Assembly (NCBI GenBank): GCA_965656525.1 | Contig: CBFHKY010000010.1 | Span: 69,061 to 133,060 of the forward strand | Direction: 5' to 3' | DNA: 64,000 bases | Source: Pseudomaricurvus sp965656525 | GTDB lineage: Bacteria; Pseudomonadota; Gammaproteobacteria; Pseudomonadales; Cellvibrionaceae | Shown here: positions 9,347 through 18,425 of the stretch, in pieces | Position numbering within the stretch: position 1 is the stretch's first letter | Layout of the letters: each line of letters opens with the position of its first letter | The notes under the pieces: model-generated | Databases searched by the model: none | Told to the model about the DNA's origin: nothing | The model's input: the letters and a program-made list of their open reading frames with translations, nothing else | Position numbers and translations under genes: made by a program

Positions 9347-9943
9347 ATGGACATTTCCACAATCATTTTTTTAGTCGTACTGGCTGGCGCTCTACTTTAC
9401 GTCATTGGTATTTATAACCAGTTGGTGGCGCTGAGAAACCGCTATGAAAATGGCTTTGCACAGATAGAGGTGCAACTGAAACGCCGTTATGACTTAATTC
9501 CAAACTTGGTAGAAACGGCTAAAGGCTATATGACCCACGAGCGCGAAACCCTAGAAGCGGTCATCAGTGCTCGAAACGGTGCCGCTGCTGGCTTAGAGGC
9601 TGCTGCCAGCGCACCAGGTGACAACAAAGCGATGGACTTGCTGAACGGTGCAGAGGGCGTACTCGCAAACGCAATGGGCCGATTGAACGTCGTTATGGAG
9701 GCCTACCCCGACCTCAAAGCCAATCAGAATATGATGCAAGTGTCGGAAGAACTGGCCAGTACAGAAAACAAAGTGGCGTTTTCCCGTCAGGCCTTCAACG
9801 ATGCTGTCACCGCCTACAACACCTATCGCCAAAGCTTTCCGCCAGTATTTTTTGCCGGTTTCTTTGGTCATCGCACCGATGCCAGTCTGCTAGTGTTTGA
9901 AGATTCTGCCGAAATTCAGGCGGCACCTAAAATTTCATTTTAA
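9347..9943 (+). CDS. lemA: LemA family membrane protein
   Basis: The 198-residue protein has one N-terminal membrane segment (ISTIIFLVVLAGALLYVIGI) followed by the helical LemA domain, including RYENGFAQIEVQLKRRYDLIPNLVETAKGY and VISARN. LemA proteins are of uncertain function and usually sit beside membrane proteases. ATG 9347 was chosen over the in-frame TTG at 9320 because AAAGGA lies about 9 nt upstream. The M48 protease follows 69 nt downstream, the common LemA-M48 pairing, so co-transcription is likely. The final 35 residues are less typical of the family. Confidence 0.9.
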   Translation: MDISTIIFLVVLAGALLYVIGIYNQLVALRNRYENGFAQIEVQLKRRYDLIPNLVETAKGYMTHERETLEAVISARNGAAAGLEAAASAPGDNKAMDLLNGAEGVLANAMGRLNVVMEAYPDLKANQNMMQVSEELASTENKVAFSRQAFNDAVTAYNTYRQSFPPVFFAGFFGHRTDASLLVFEDSAEIQAAPKISF

Positions 9944-10012
9944 AGCGCTTTTTTATGGCACAAGCCGCTGCCACATACGTTTTAAACAACGCCGTAAAAC
10001 CGTGAGATCAAC

Positions 10013-12013
10013 ATGGATTTTTTTCAACATCAGGATCAAGCCCGCAAGCAAACTCGGTATCTTTTATTATTGTTTAGCTTGGCCATTATCAGCCTGATTG
10101 TAATTACTTCACTGTTTATTGCGGTCATTCTCTACTTCAGCGACAGCTACACCGGCTATGTGTCCAGCCAGATGATCAATGATGGCACGCCGCTTTTATG
10201 GCAGCTACTAAGCACAAAATTGGTGGCCAGTGTGGCAGCCGTTGTACTGATTGTAGTGGCCATGGGCAGCCTTTTTAAATGGGTGCAGTTATCCGCTGGC
10301 GGGAGTCGTGTTGCACTGAGTCTAGGTGGACGCCGAGTACTGCCCAACACCGCTGAGCCTGACGAACGCCAATTGTTGAATGTGGTAGAAGAAATGGCCA
10401 TTGCGTCTGGCACACCTGTACCACCGGTTTATCTGCTAGACCAAGCAGGGATTAACGCGTTTGCAGCCGGTAATAGCGTGCAAGATGCTGTTATTGGTGT
10501 GACTCGAGGCTGCATGACTTCCCTCAGTCGCGATGAATTACAAGGCGTAATTGCCCATGAGTTCAGCCATATTCTGCACGGCGACATGGGAATTAACATG
10601 CGTCTGATCGGTGTATTGCACGGTATTTTGGCCATCGGCTTGATTGGGTCGATGTTGATGCGCTCTGGGGTTTATTCCAGTTACGGCTACCGCCGTCGCA
10701 ACAACGACCGTGACTCTGGTGGTATTTTGCTCGTAGGACTAGGCTTAGTGGTGATCGGTTATTGCGGTACTTTTTTTGGTAACTTAATCAAAGCTGCTGT
10801 CAGTCGACAACGAGAATTTTTAGCCGATGCGGCTGCCGTTCAATTTACCCGCAACGCCGACGGAATCAGCGGCGCATTACAAAAAATTGGCGGTTTCAGC
10901 CAAGGCGCACAAATCCAGCATTCACAAGTTGAACAGTTCAGCCACATGTATTTTGGCAATGCCTTAAGCAATAGCTTTGGTGGATTACTATCGACTCACC
11001 CGCCGTTAGAAACACGGATTAAACGTATCACGCCAAACTGGAATGGCCGTTTCCCCGTTATCGCCACCCCAAAGACTTCATCGTTCAACCACAGTCATAT
11101 CAGCAGCGCTAATATCGCCAGTGCCAGTGTTGCCAGCGCCAATGCTGCCAGTACCGCAACAGCAATGAGCCCCAGCAATCCACAGCAACCACATCACGCT
11201 CACGATGCAAGCCAAAGCAACAGCGATATCATATCTCATGTGGGCACGCCTACCGCAGAGCACGTTGCTTATGCCACAGCATTACTGCAGTCTTTAGAGA
11301 CTTCAGTGAAGCAAGCCGCTCATGACCCATTCAGCGCCAGAGCCGTGGTTTATTGCTTATTGATACAGGAAGGCGAGCACTGCGCAAAACAATGGCAACA
11401 ACTGGAAAGCCGAGCTCACCCGGTGACGTTAAAATTCACTAAAGAACTCTACCCGACGATTCACCGGCTTACGCGTCAACAACGCCTACCATTGATTGAG
11501 CTTTGTGTGCCGGCTTTAAAAGAATTATCCTCGTCGCAACACGACGTCTTTAAGCAAAATGTGATCGCGCTGATAAAAGCGGATCACCACGTGGATATTT
11601 TTGAGTGGGCTCTGTATCGGCTGTTAGTGAATGCCTTAGAGCCCAGCAAGCGTTTAATGGAAAAAACCGTAGCCTTAAAATATCTAGCTGTGCCCTGTCA
11701 GCAACTGTTAAGCACATTGGCAACCGCTGGGCACGAGACAGAAGCCCCCGCTGTGCAAGCGTATAAACAGGCGATGCAACAACTGGGGTTCAGTAATTTG
11801 CCTCTGCTTGGGAGTGGGGCGATCTCCCTGCCCATGCTCGATAGCGCCATCAAACAATTGCAGCACATTAAGCCGCTCCAAAAGCCTCAATTGCTAAAAG
11901 TTCTGCTGCAATGTGTTCAGCATGACGAAAAAATTCAAGCCGAGGAATATGAACTGTTTCGCGCCATTGCCGACTGCCTTAATTGTCCAATGCCTCCGCT
12001 TTTGAACCATTGA
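10013..12013 (+). CDS. M48 family membrane metalloprotease with extended C-terminal domain
   Basis: The 666-residue protein has two membrane segments (about 16-42 and 68-90), then an M48 zinc peptidase core with HEFSH at 182-186 (two Zn ligands plus the catalytic Glu) and the third ligand in SRQREFLADAAA (about 267-278). It resembles HtpX-like proteases that degrade damaged membrane proteins. A Ser/Ala/Asn/His-rich linker (about 350-405) joins the core to an all-helical C-terminal domain of about 250 residues that looks TerB-like (acidic helices, ending FRAIADCLNCPMPPLL). The family's usual length is 280-350 residues, so the tail is a fusion. ATG 10013 is the start; it follows lemA. Confidence 0.88.
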   Translation: MDFFQHQDQARKQTRYLLLLFSLAIISLIVITSLFIAVILYFSDSYTGYVSSQMINDGTPLLWQLLSTKLVASVAAVVLIVVAMGSLFKWVQLSAGGSRVALSLGGRRVLPNTAEPDERQLLNVVEEMAIASGTPVPPVYLLDQAGINAFAAGNSVQDAVIGVTRGCMTSLSRDELQGVIAHEFSHILHGDMGINMRLIGVLHGILAIGLIGSMLMRSGVYSSYGYRRRNNDRDSGGILLVGLGLVVIGYCGTFFGNLIKAAVSRQREFLADAAAVQFTRNADGISGALQKIGGFSQGAQIQHSQVEQFSHMYFGNALSNSFGGLLSTHPPLETRIKRITPNWNGRFPVIATPKTSSFNHSHISSANIASASVASANAASTATAMSPSNPQQPHHAHDASQSNSDIISHVGTPTAEHVAYATALLQSLETSVKQAAHDPFSARAVVYCLLIQEGEHCAKQWQQLESRAHPVTLKFTKELYPTIHRLTRQQRLPLIELCVPALKELSSSQHDVFKQNVIALIKADHHVDIFEWALYRLLVNALEPSKRLMEKTVALKYLAVPCQQLLSTLATAGHETEAPAVQAYKQAMQQLGFSNLPLLGSGAISLPMLDSAIKQLQHIKPLQKPQLLKVLLQCVQHDEKIQAEEYELFRAIADCLNCPMPPLLNH

Positions 12014-12221
12014 TTCACAGGTAACCGTTGATAAGCAGACAAACAAGAATTCAATACCAATAAAACCATAAATGCATGTGTGGCAGCGCTATTGTATTCA
12101 CGCTGACACCAACCCGATTAGATTCATAAAACAGCAACACATAATAAAGCTGTATCCGTATCGGCCTGCTATGCTGATACAAGCGACAACAGACCACCAT
12201 ACTTCGCTGGTTTATAATGAC

Positions 12222-14954
12222 ATGAGAATATTGTTACTGCTTTGCCTCTTTTGGCTGCATACCAACGCTGCAGCTCAAGAGCGTATTTTGTTTGACGGGA
12301 CGGATGTTGATATCACCTATCAACACTGGTCAGAGCTGAATACTGACACCTTGCCCAGCCTTGAAGAACTGGCCAGTAACCTAGACCGTTTTGAGTGGGT
12401 GCCCCTGCATCAAAAAGAACATTCGAAGATCTATTCATCCAACTACATACGAGCCAAAGTACGCGTAAGCTACCGCGGTGAAGATCGCCCCGCGCTGTAC
12501 ATCCCCAATTCCTTTATTCCCGATACTCAAGTGGGCGTGATCTACCAAGGTAAGCTGCTGTTATGGAAAACCCTTAACGCACCGCGTGAACTGGCTAACG
12601 GTCGTGCTGCACATGCTTATGGACTCACGCTGCTGCCACTTGATCAACCCGGTGAATATGACTTGCTCCTGAAAGGCAGTACTGTTGGGCATTCGGCCAT
12701 TTTACGATCGACAAAACTATTATTAGAAGAAGACTTTCTTTACCACCAACTGCCCCTGCGTACTTCAGTGACGTCTGCCATTTTAGGAGGCACTGCCACC
12801 TTTTGGCTGTTGTGCGGCGCGCTGTTATTGTACCGCCGCCTACCGCGTTACGTGTACGCTCAAATATGCCTGACTGGCGCAGCAGGTACGATTCTCATTC
12901 GCGAACGAACATTGGCAGCGCTGTTACCGGCAGACAGTACTTGGCTAAGCATTCTTGTATTGCCCTTAATGTTGGCTTTTGTGTATGGGGGCCTCCTGCT
13001 ATTTACCGCTGAATACACCAAAAGATCAGCACATCAAAAAGCCAGACGCCTATTAATATTCTGTGGCTGGCTAACGCTCATACCGGGCTTCATCAATGCG
13101 GGGTTTCCTATTCGTGAACATGTTGCGGTAGGCATAGTCTCTTTATTAGCGAGCCAGATCGGTTTGATACTAGCCACCGTCTTATGCTTCCAAGTGGCCT
13201 ACAATGAAAGCCTGAAAGAAAAGTTTTTTGCCCTTGCGGTAACGGCACTCACTGTCGTCACGTCTATGAGAACTATCGCCTCTGTCACAGGAAAAAATGC
13301 TGACAACACGCTACTTATTTTGTATCTCTGCTTAGAAATAATCAGCGCGTATTTTTTTATTGATTATTTGCTCTGGATTACCCAGATGTATGTTAAAGAC
13401 AAAACGGAACAAGCAGCGAATATTACACGTTTTGATTTGGTCAGCCGCTTCAGCCACGAGCTGCGCACACCACTGAATGCCGTGATTGGTTTGACCGATT
13501 TATTGCGGGAATCAAAAGATACAGCGGCGGTAAAGTCTTACGCCAATATGATTCAAACGGCGGGACACTCTCTCTTGAGCTTGGTTAACGACATACTGGA
13601 TTTTTCAAAGCTGGATTCCTCTCATATTTTATTGGCTCACGATAGCTTTCGTATCGATGAAGTCTTAAATTCTATTCTAACAACCTCTCTACCTCGCAGT
13701 ATGGAGTCTCGCATTAGCATCCGTATTTGCATGGCTCCCACTGTACCGTTTTTTCTTCAAGGCGATGCTTTGCGACTGACACAAATCTTAACCAATTTGA
13801 CCAGCAATGCTCTAAAGTTCAGCCAGCCGGATGATATTATTGATATTAAAGTTGAACCCGTTCATACCGAAGGCAATCGTGTGGAGCTGCTATTTTCTGT
13901 CATAGATTGCGGCCGTGGTATTCCTGCCGACAAAATAGACGGTATCTTCGAGCCGTTTTCACAGGTGGCCGCCGCCGATGGCACCAAACTTCATGGAACA
14001 GGCTTAGGGCTACCAATCTGCAAACTGTTGATTGAACAAATGGGCGGGCACATACACGTTGTGAGTACCCCACTCAAAGGAACAACCTTCACGTTCAATT
14101 TATGCTTCGATCAAGACCCTAACAGCCCTCACCTTAGTGACTACCTAAGCCTTCTGAAAAACAAAGAAATCTTGATCATTTCGCAAAAATTATCGATGTA
14201 TCGCCCGTTCCAGGACTTCATCACATTTTGGGGTGCCAATGTGGATAGCATCCATCATTTGACACAAGTCTCAGATAACAAGCAGTACGATCTGATCATT
14301 GCAGAAACATTTACTTCTGAAATTTTAGGGCTGGCCGACTGGCTTAACAAACAACCCCATGACACAGCGATCAATCTTGTAGACATAAAAACGTCTGCTA
14401 TTCAGGAGCAAATAACGCACCCCAATTTACGTGTTCGTACAGGCCCTTCACCGTTATTAAATTCATTAATACACTTTATTCATCATATAACAGGGCAAAC
14501 ATTAGAGCTGCAAGGCCTTGAGGATACATACCAGCTCGAAAGCCTGAATAATCACCACGTATTGCTGGTAGATGATAATAAAGTAAACCTAATGATTGCC
14601 GGTAAACTGTTAGCGTCTTTAGGGGTCACTTACGATTCCGCTCAAGGCGGCATGGAAGCCCTAGAAAAGCTCTATTCAAACAACAATCACTACAGTTTAG
14701 TACTGTTAGATTGTGAAATGCCTGATATCGATGGTTTTGAAGTGACACGCAGCTGGCGACGGTTTGAAGAAAAAAATCACTCACCGCGATTACCCATCGT
14801 TGCCTTAACCGCACACGCGCTAACCGAAGTGAAAGAGGAATGCATCGCCGCAGGCATGGACGATGTCATCTATAAACCTATTGGGCGATCCGCACTGGCA
14901 AATCTGTTACAAAAACACACCCAAAATATTGTCAAAACAGAGAATCGCGCATAA
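12222..14954 (+). CDS. Hybrid sensor histidine kinase with 7TMR-DISM input and receiver
   Basis: Domains in order: signal peptide (MRILLLLCLFWLHTNAAAQ), periplasmic 7TMR-DISM extracellular domain (about 20-180), seven membrane helices (about 185-385), HisKA with phospho-acceptor H412 (FSHELRTPLNAVIGL), HATPase (N box LTNLTSNALKFSQ; G boxes DCGRGIPADKI and GTGLGLPICK), a degenerate middle segment, and a C-terminal receiver with D830 (LLDCEMPDIDGFE) preceded by LLVDDNKVN. It should sense a periplasmic ligand, perhaps a carbohydrate, and run an internal His-Asp relay; no partner regulator is adjacent. The start is placed at ATG 12222 because a signal peptide begins there; an in-frame ATG at 12072 would add 50 residues. 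A TATAAT lies 4 nt before the ATG, so a leaderless message is possible. Confidence 0.88.
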   Translation: MRILLLLCLFWLHTNAAAQERILFDGTDVDITYQHWSELNTDTLPSLEELASNLDRFEWVPLHQKEHSKIYSSNYIRAKVRVSYRGEDRPALYIPNSFIPDTQVGVIYQGKLLLWKTLNAPRELANGRAAHAYGLTLLPLDQPGEYDLLLKGSTVGHSAILRSTKLLLEEDFLYHQLPLRTSVTSAILGGTATFWLLCGALLLYRRLPRYVYAQICLTGAAGTILIRERTLAALLPADSTWLSILVLPLMLAFVYGGLLLFTAEYTKRSAHQKARRLLIFCGWLTLIPGFINAGFPIREHVAVGIVSLLASQIGLILATVLCFQVAYNESLKEKFFALAVTALTVVTSMRTIASVTGKNADNTLLILYLCLEIISAYFFIDYLLWITQMYVKDKTEQAANITRFDLVSRFSHELRTPLNAVIGLTDLLRESKDTAAVKSYANMIQTAGHSLLSLVNDILDFSKLDSSHILLAHDSFRIDEVLNSILTTSLPRSMESRISIRICMAPTVPFFLQGDALRLTQILTNLTSNALKFSQPDDIIDIKVEPVHTEGNRVELLFSVIDCGRGIPADKIDGIFEPFSQVAAADGTKLHGTGLGLPICKLLIEQMGGHIHVVSTPLKGTTFTFNLCFDQDPNSPHLSDYLSLLKNKEILIISQKLSMYRPFQDFITFWGANVDSIHHLTQVSDNKQYDLIIAETFTSEILGLADWLNKQPHDTAINLVDIKTSAIQEQITHPNLRVRTGPSPLLNSLIHFIHHITGQTLELQGLEDTYQLESLNNHHVLLVDDNKVNLMIAGKLLASLGVTYDSAQGGMEALEKLYSNNNHYSLVLLDCEMPDIDGFEVTRSWRRFEEKNHSPRLPIVALTAHALTEVKEECIAAGMDDVIYKPIGRSALANLLQKHTQNIVKTENRA

Positions 14955-14983
14955 TCGCGTAGCCCTTTTAAAGTGCTGAATGA

Positions 14984-16948
14984 TTATCGGCGCTTCAATT
15001 TGTAGGCCATTACCGAATCACCCATGGTGGACTGATACATACTGTGGCCACCCGCTGGCACCACAATATATTGCTCACCGTCTACCTCATAACTTATAGG
15101 GATCGAAGTGGCCGCTGCGGGCACACTGACTGACCACACCACTTCACCCGTCTGTAAATCATAAGCTCTGAACTGATCATCAATGGCATAACCGATAAAG
15201 ACCAAACCACCAGCCGTAATTAATGGTCCGCCAGCGCCGGGTAACCCAAAGTTCATTGAACCGGCCATAAAGGATGGCAGCATGTTATCCAAATTGCCCA
15301 GCGGTTTATCCCACAATAGTTTGCCGGTGGACATTTCTACCGCTGATAACGCCGCCCAGGGTGGTTCTGAGCAAGGCGCACCTAGAAACGACATTAACGG
15401 ATCTGTTTTCGGTAAGTATTTAGAGCCTTTAACATTAAACGTCATTGCCCCTAAACCTTCCACTCGCATGTCTTCCGTCAGCTGCGTGTTTTCTGCTCGA
15501 AGTAATGTGAGCACCATTGGTACTCGATTGGAGGGCACCACCATAATGTTGTGGTTGGGGTCGTAAGCGCCGCCACCCCAGTTTGGCCCACCACCCATCG
15601 AAGGCGACATAACCGTCCCCTGTTCGCTGGGAGGGGTATAAATAGGCCCGTAGTTCAACTTCTCGATTTTGCGCTTACACAGCCATTTATCCAGAAAAGT
15701 AAAACCCCAAGCCTTTTCGGGTGAAAAATTATGATCAGCTAAAACCGGCATACCCACAGGGAAGGGTTGCGTAGGCGAAAGTACTTCACCGGCCACTTTA
15801 CCCGCTTGCGGTACAGGCCGCTCCTCTATAGGGATCAAAGGCTCGCCATTGGCGCGGTTAAAGACGAAGATCATGCCCATTTTGGTGTTTTGCACCAACG
15901 CAGGCACCATGTCTCCTTGATAAGGGAAGTCGATCAGCAGCGGTTGCGACGGAATATCGTAATCAAATACATTATGGTGCACCGTTTGAAAGTGCCAAGC
16001 GACTTCACCGGTACTCCCTCGCAGAGCAACCACTGATGACGTGTAGAGGTTATCCCCTTCACGATCGCCACCATAAAAATCGCTCGATGAACTGGTAGTG
16101 GGTAGGTACACCAAATCAAGGTCGTGATCCACCGACATCGCGGCCCACACATTGCCGCCGCCAAAACCTTTACCCGAGCCACTTTCCCACGTTGCTGAGG
16201 CAGGATCAGTCGGGTCACGCGGTACTGGGTCGAACTCCCAAAGAGGTTCGCCCGTTTTCGCGTTATAGGCCAATACACGGCCACTAGGAGCTTCTACCCG
16301 CTGATTATCAGCAACCACCGAACCTACCACCACCACATCGTTTACTACGGCAGGTCGCGATGTTGCTTGCACTTCACCAGGAAATACCTCTGCAATGGAC
16401 GTTGGCATACGTACTTCGCCTGCATCGCCAAAGCGTTCACAAGGCTTGCCGTCCTTCGCATCAATCGCCACCAAGCGATAGTCGGCCGTGCCCATCAACA
16501 AGCGGGTACGGCAATGCGTTTCCTCTTTGGCCGTTTGATCCACCCAACTGGCAATACCGCGGCACTTTTTCATGCGCATATCGGGGTCTTTTGGATCATA
16601 AGCCCAACGCTCTTCACCGGTTTTCGGGTCCAGCGCGATAATCCGACGAGAAGGCGAGCACACCAGCAAGTTACCCTCAATCAAACTGGGCTGATCCTCG
16701 AACGCCATAAACTCGCTTGGGGTGAGCTTTCCCGGCACCTCCCCTGTGTGGTACTCCCACGCAAGGGACAAATCTTGAACGTTATCCCGAGTAATTTGTG
16801 ACAGTGGGGAATACTTGGTGCCCGTTTGATGTTGGTCGATCACTGAATCTGACAGCACTGAAGTACCAGTCAAAAACAAAGCACACGCTATTGCCCACTT
16901 AAACAGCGGTACACAGCGTGAAAAAACAGCAGTAGATAGCAGTTTCAT
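14984..16948 (-). CDS. Periplasmic PQQ-dependent dehydrogenase, glucose/quinate dehydrogenase type
   Basis: The 654-residue protein has an N-terminal signal or anchor segment and an eight-bladed quinoprotein propeller with repeated W motifs (e.g. TGEERWAYDP, TGEPLWEFDP, TGEVAWHFQT, TGEVVWSVSV). The sequence resembles the soluble part of membrane-bound glucose/quinate dehydrogenases (VHHNVFDYDIPSQPLL, NYGPIYTPPSEQGT), but the usual five-helix N-terminal ubiquinone-binding region is missing, so electrons probably pass to another carrier. The substrate cannot be named. No pqq genes are nearby. ATG 16948 is the start; the Shine-Dalgarno is poor. It converges on the histidine kinase, 29 nt from its stop. 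Confidence 0.85.
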   Translation of the reverse strand: MKLLSTAVFSRCVPLFKWAIACALFLTGTSVLSDSVIDQHQTGTKYSPLSQITRDNVQDLSLAWEYHTGEVPGKLTPSEFMAFEDQPSLIEGNLLVCSPSRRIIALDPKTGEERWAYDPKDPDMRMKKCRGIASWVDQTAKEETHCRTRLLMGTADYRLVAIDAKDGKPCERFGDAGEVRMPTSIAEVFPGEVQATSRPAVVNDVVVVGSVVADNQRVEAPSGRVLAYNAKTGEPLWEFDPVPRDPTDPASATWESGSGKGFGGGNVWAAMSVDHDLDLVYLPTTSSSSDFYGGDREGDNLYTSSVVALRGSTGEVAWHFQTVHHNVFDYDIPSQPLLIDFPYQGDMVPALVQNTKMGMIFVFNRANGEPLIPIEERPVPQAGKVAGEVLSPTQPFPVGMPVLADHNFSPEKAWGFTFLDKWLCKRKIEKLNYGPIYTPPSEQGTVMSPSMGGGPNWGGGAYDPNHNIMVVPSNRVPMVLTLLRAENTQLTEDMRVEGLGAMTFNVKGSKYLPKTDPLMSFLGAPCSEPPWAALSAVEMSTGKLLWDKPLGNLDNMLPSFMAGSMNFGLPGAGGPLITAGGLVFIGYAIDDQFRAYDLQTGEVVWSVSVPAAATSIPISYEVDGEQYIVVPAGGHSMYQSTMGDSVMAYKLKRR

Positions 16949-17199
16949 AGGAGTTGAACTCAGCGTTTTATCATTATTATCTAGTACGACACAGGCACGT
17001 TATTAAGCAGGAGACCCAATACACGAGAGTGGGTGAAATACGCATTGTAGGCAGAGGTGCGAGTAAAGGTCAATTCATGTCATGCAGCTGCAGCAAATAC
17101 TTTTTCTTTCTTCACTTTTAGAAAGCTCGAATTAATGACAAAACAAAATCCGCTATAACACTACGATCACATCCGCTGTGAAAACCAAAACCGTGGAGC

Positions 17200-17237
17200 A
17201 AAAAAAAAGCCGCGTTCTAACAATAGAAGCGGCCTTT
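17200..17237 (-). terminator. Intrinsic terminator of the bacterioferritin operon
   Basis: On the minus strand GCCGC-TTCTA pairs with TAGAA-C-GCGGC (one bulged C) around a TTGT loop, followed by nine T residues. It lies about 25 nt after the second bacterioferritin stop codon. Confidence 0.9.
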
Positions 17238-17260
17238 TAAACAAATGGCTTTGAGCGGTA

Positions 17261-17746
17261 TTAACCCGCTGGCTTTTCAGCCATCTGAGATTGAATGTAA
17301 TTGGGTAAACCAATTCTGCCGATCAACCCAACATGCTGCTCTAACCAATAAATGTGATCCATCTCGGTATCGTTTAGTAGTTCTTCTAGCATCTCACGAG
17401 TCACGTAATCACGCTCCTCTTCACAAACCGCAATAACATGACGCAAATGCTCGGCAACTTCTTTTTCTGCCTGCAAATCATTTTCCAACATTTGCTTAAC
17501 ATCTGCACCAATGTGAATCGGTGCTCTGGAGGCCGTATCAGGCTTACCTTCTAAAAACAAAATACGCTCCATGATTTTACGAGTATGATCCGCTTCTTCT
17601 TCGATTTCATGGATCAACTGAGCATGCAGCCTTTTCACGCCCCAATCCTCGTAGATTTTGGCATGGGCCAAATACTGATCCACGGAGCTCAGTTCTAAAG
17701 TAAGTTGCTTATTGAGTAGATCGATAACTTTTGTAACACCTTGCAT
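17261..17746 (-). CDS. bfr: Bacterioferritin, ferroxidase-type subunit lacking heme Met
   Basis: The 161-residue four-helix ferritin keeps the full di-iron ferroxidase set: E18, E51, H54, E94, E128 and H131 (the last two shifted by a one-residue insertion relative to E. coli). The axial heme ligand Met52 is replaced by Ala52 (HEIEEEADH). It should oxidise Fe2+ but cannot bridge heme at the dimer interface alone. It is the second gene of a two-gene operon. Its ATG lies 4 nt after the upstream bfr stop, with GGAGGAG just before it inside the upstream gene. The pair probably co-assembles into a mixed 24-mer, as known for two-subunit bacterioferritins. Confidence 0.95.
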   Translation of the reverse strand: MQGVTKVIDLLNKQLTLELSSVDQYLAHAKIYEDWGVKRLHAQLIHEIEEEADHTRKIMERILFLEGKPDTASRAPIHIGADVKQMLENDLQAEKEVAEHLRHVIAVCEEERDYVTREMLEELLNDTEMDHIYWLEQHVGLIGRIGLPNYIQSQMAEKPAG

Positions 17747-17750
17747 GATC

Positions 17751-18221
17751 CTACTCCTCCATCATGGTTTGCAAATAATTTTCAATGCCAACATTGCGAA
17801 TTAAGGATTGCTGGGTTTCAATCCAGTCAACATATTCTTCTTCATATTCTAAAATGCTTTCCAGCAGTTCACGGCTGACGTAATCTTTTTCTTTCTCACA
17901 CAGCTCAACCGCATCACGTAACAACGGCAACTGATCCAACTCAAAAGCAAGATCACATTGCAGCATTTCTTCCGTGTGCTCGCCAATTCGTAACTTACCC
18001 AAATCTTGTAAGTTCGGCAGACCTTCCAAAAACAGAATGCGTTCAATCAGTTCATCCGCTTGCTTCATGTCCTTGATGGATTTTTTATAGGCTTTTTCAT
18101 TGAGTTCTTCCAGCCCCCAATTGCGATACATGCGCGCATGCAAGAAGTACTGATTGATTGAGGTCAGCTCATGAAACAACACTTTATTCAGCATTTTAAG
18201 AACGTCGCTGTTACCTTTCAT
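17751..18221 (-). CDS. bfr: Bacterioferritin, heme-binding subunit with degenerate ferroxidase centre
   Basis: The 156-residue protein is close to E. coli Bfr (MKG...LNKVLFHELTSINQYFLHARM; ERILFLEGLPNLQDLGKL). The heme ligand Met52 is present. Of the di-iron ligands E18, E94 and E127 remain, but E51 is Asp, H54 is Gln and H130 is Tyr, so ferroxidase activity should be absent or weak. This mirrors the downstream subunit, which has the ferroxidase site but no Met52. ATG 18221 has AAGGAG at ideal spacing. It is the first gene of the bfr-bfr operon; a Fur-like sequence lies about 85 nt upstream. Confidence 0.95.
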   Translation of the reverse strand: MKGNSDVLKMLNKVLFHELTSINQYFLHARMYRNWGLEELNEKAYKKSIKDMKQADELIERILFLEGLPNLQDLGKLRIGEHTEEMLQCDLAFELDQLPLLRDAVELCEKEKDYVSRELLESILEYEEEYVDWIETQQSLIRNVGIENYLQTMMEE

Positions 18222-18304
18222 AAATCCACTCCTTTTTTGAGGTTTTAGAAACTTGCCTTAAATTGAAAATAAAGATGTACTTCATAAGACTAGTTCAGCA
18301 TCGC

Positions 18305-18324
18305 GATAATGAAAATACTATTTC
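18305..18324. promoter_or_regulatory. Possible degenerate Fur box upstream of the bfr operon
   Basis: The sequence GATAATGAAAATACTATTTC has one perfect GATAAT hexamer, a second with one mismatch (GAAAAT), and a poorer inverted third unit. It lies 84-103 nt before the first bfr ATG in an AT-rich spacer. The remaining spacer to 18425 contains no gene. The match is only moderate. Confidence 0.3.
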
Positions 18325-18425
18325 ATTCTACTAAAAAAATCCAATATTCCTTTATTTTTCATATAGTTACTAATGATACTGAGTTGTAATCTTATTTCCG
18401 TTTGGTAAAACCTCTCATGCCGATA

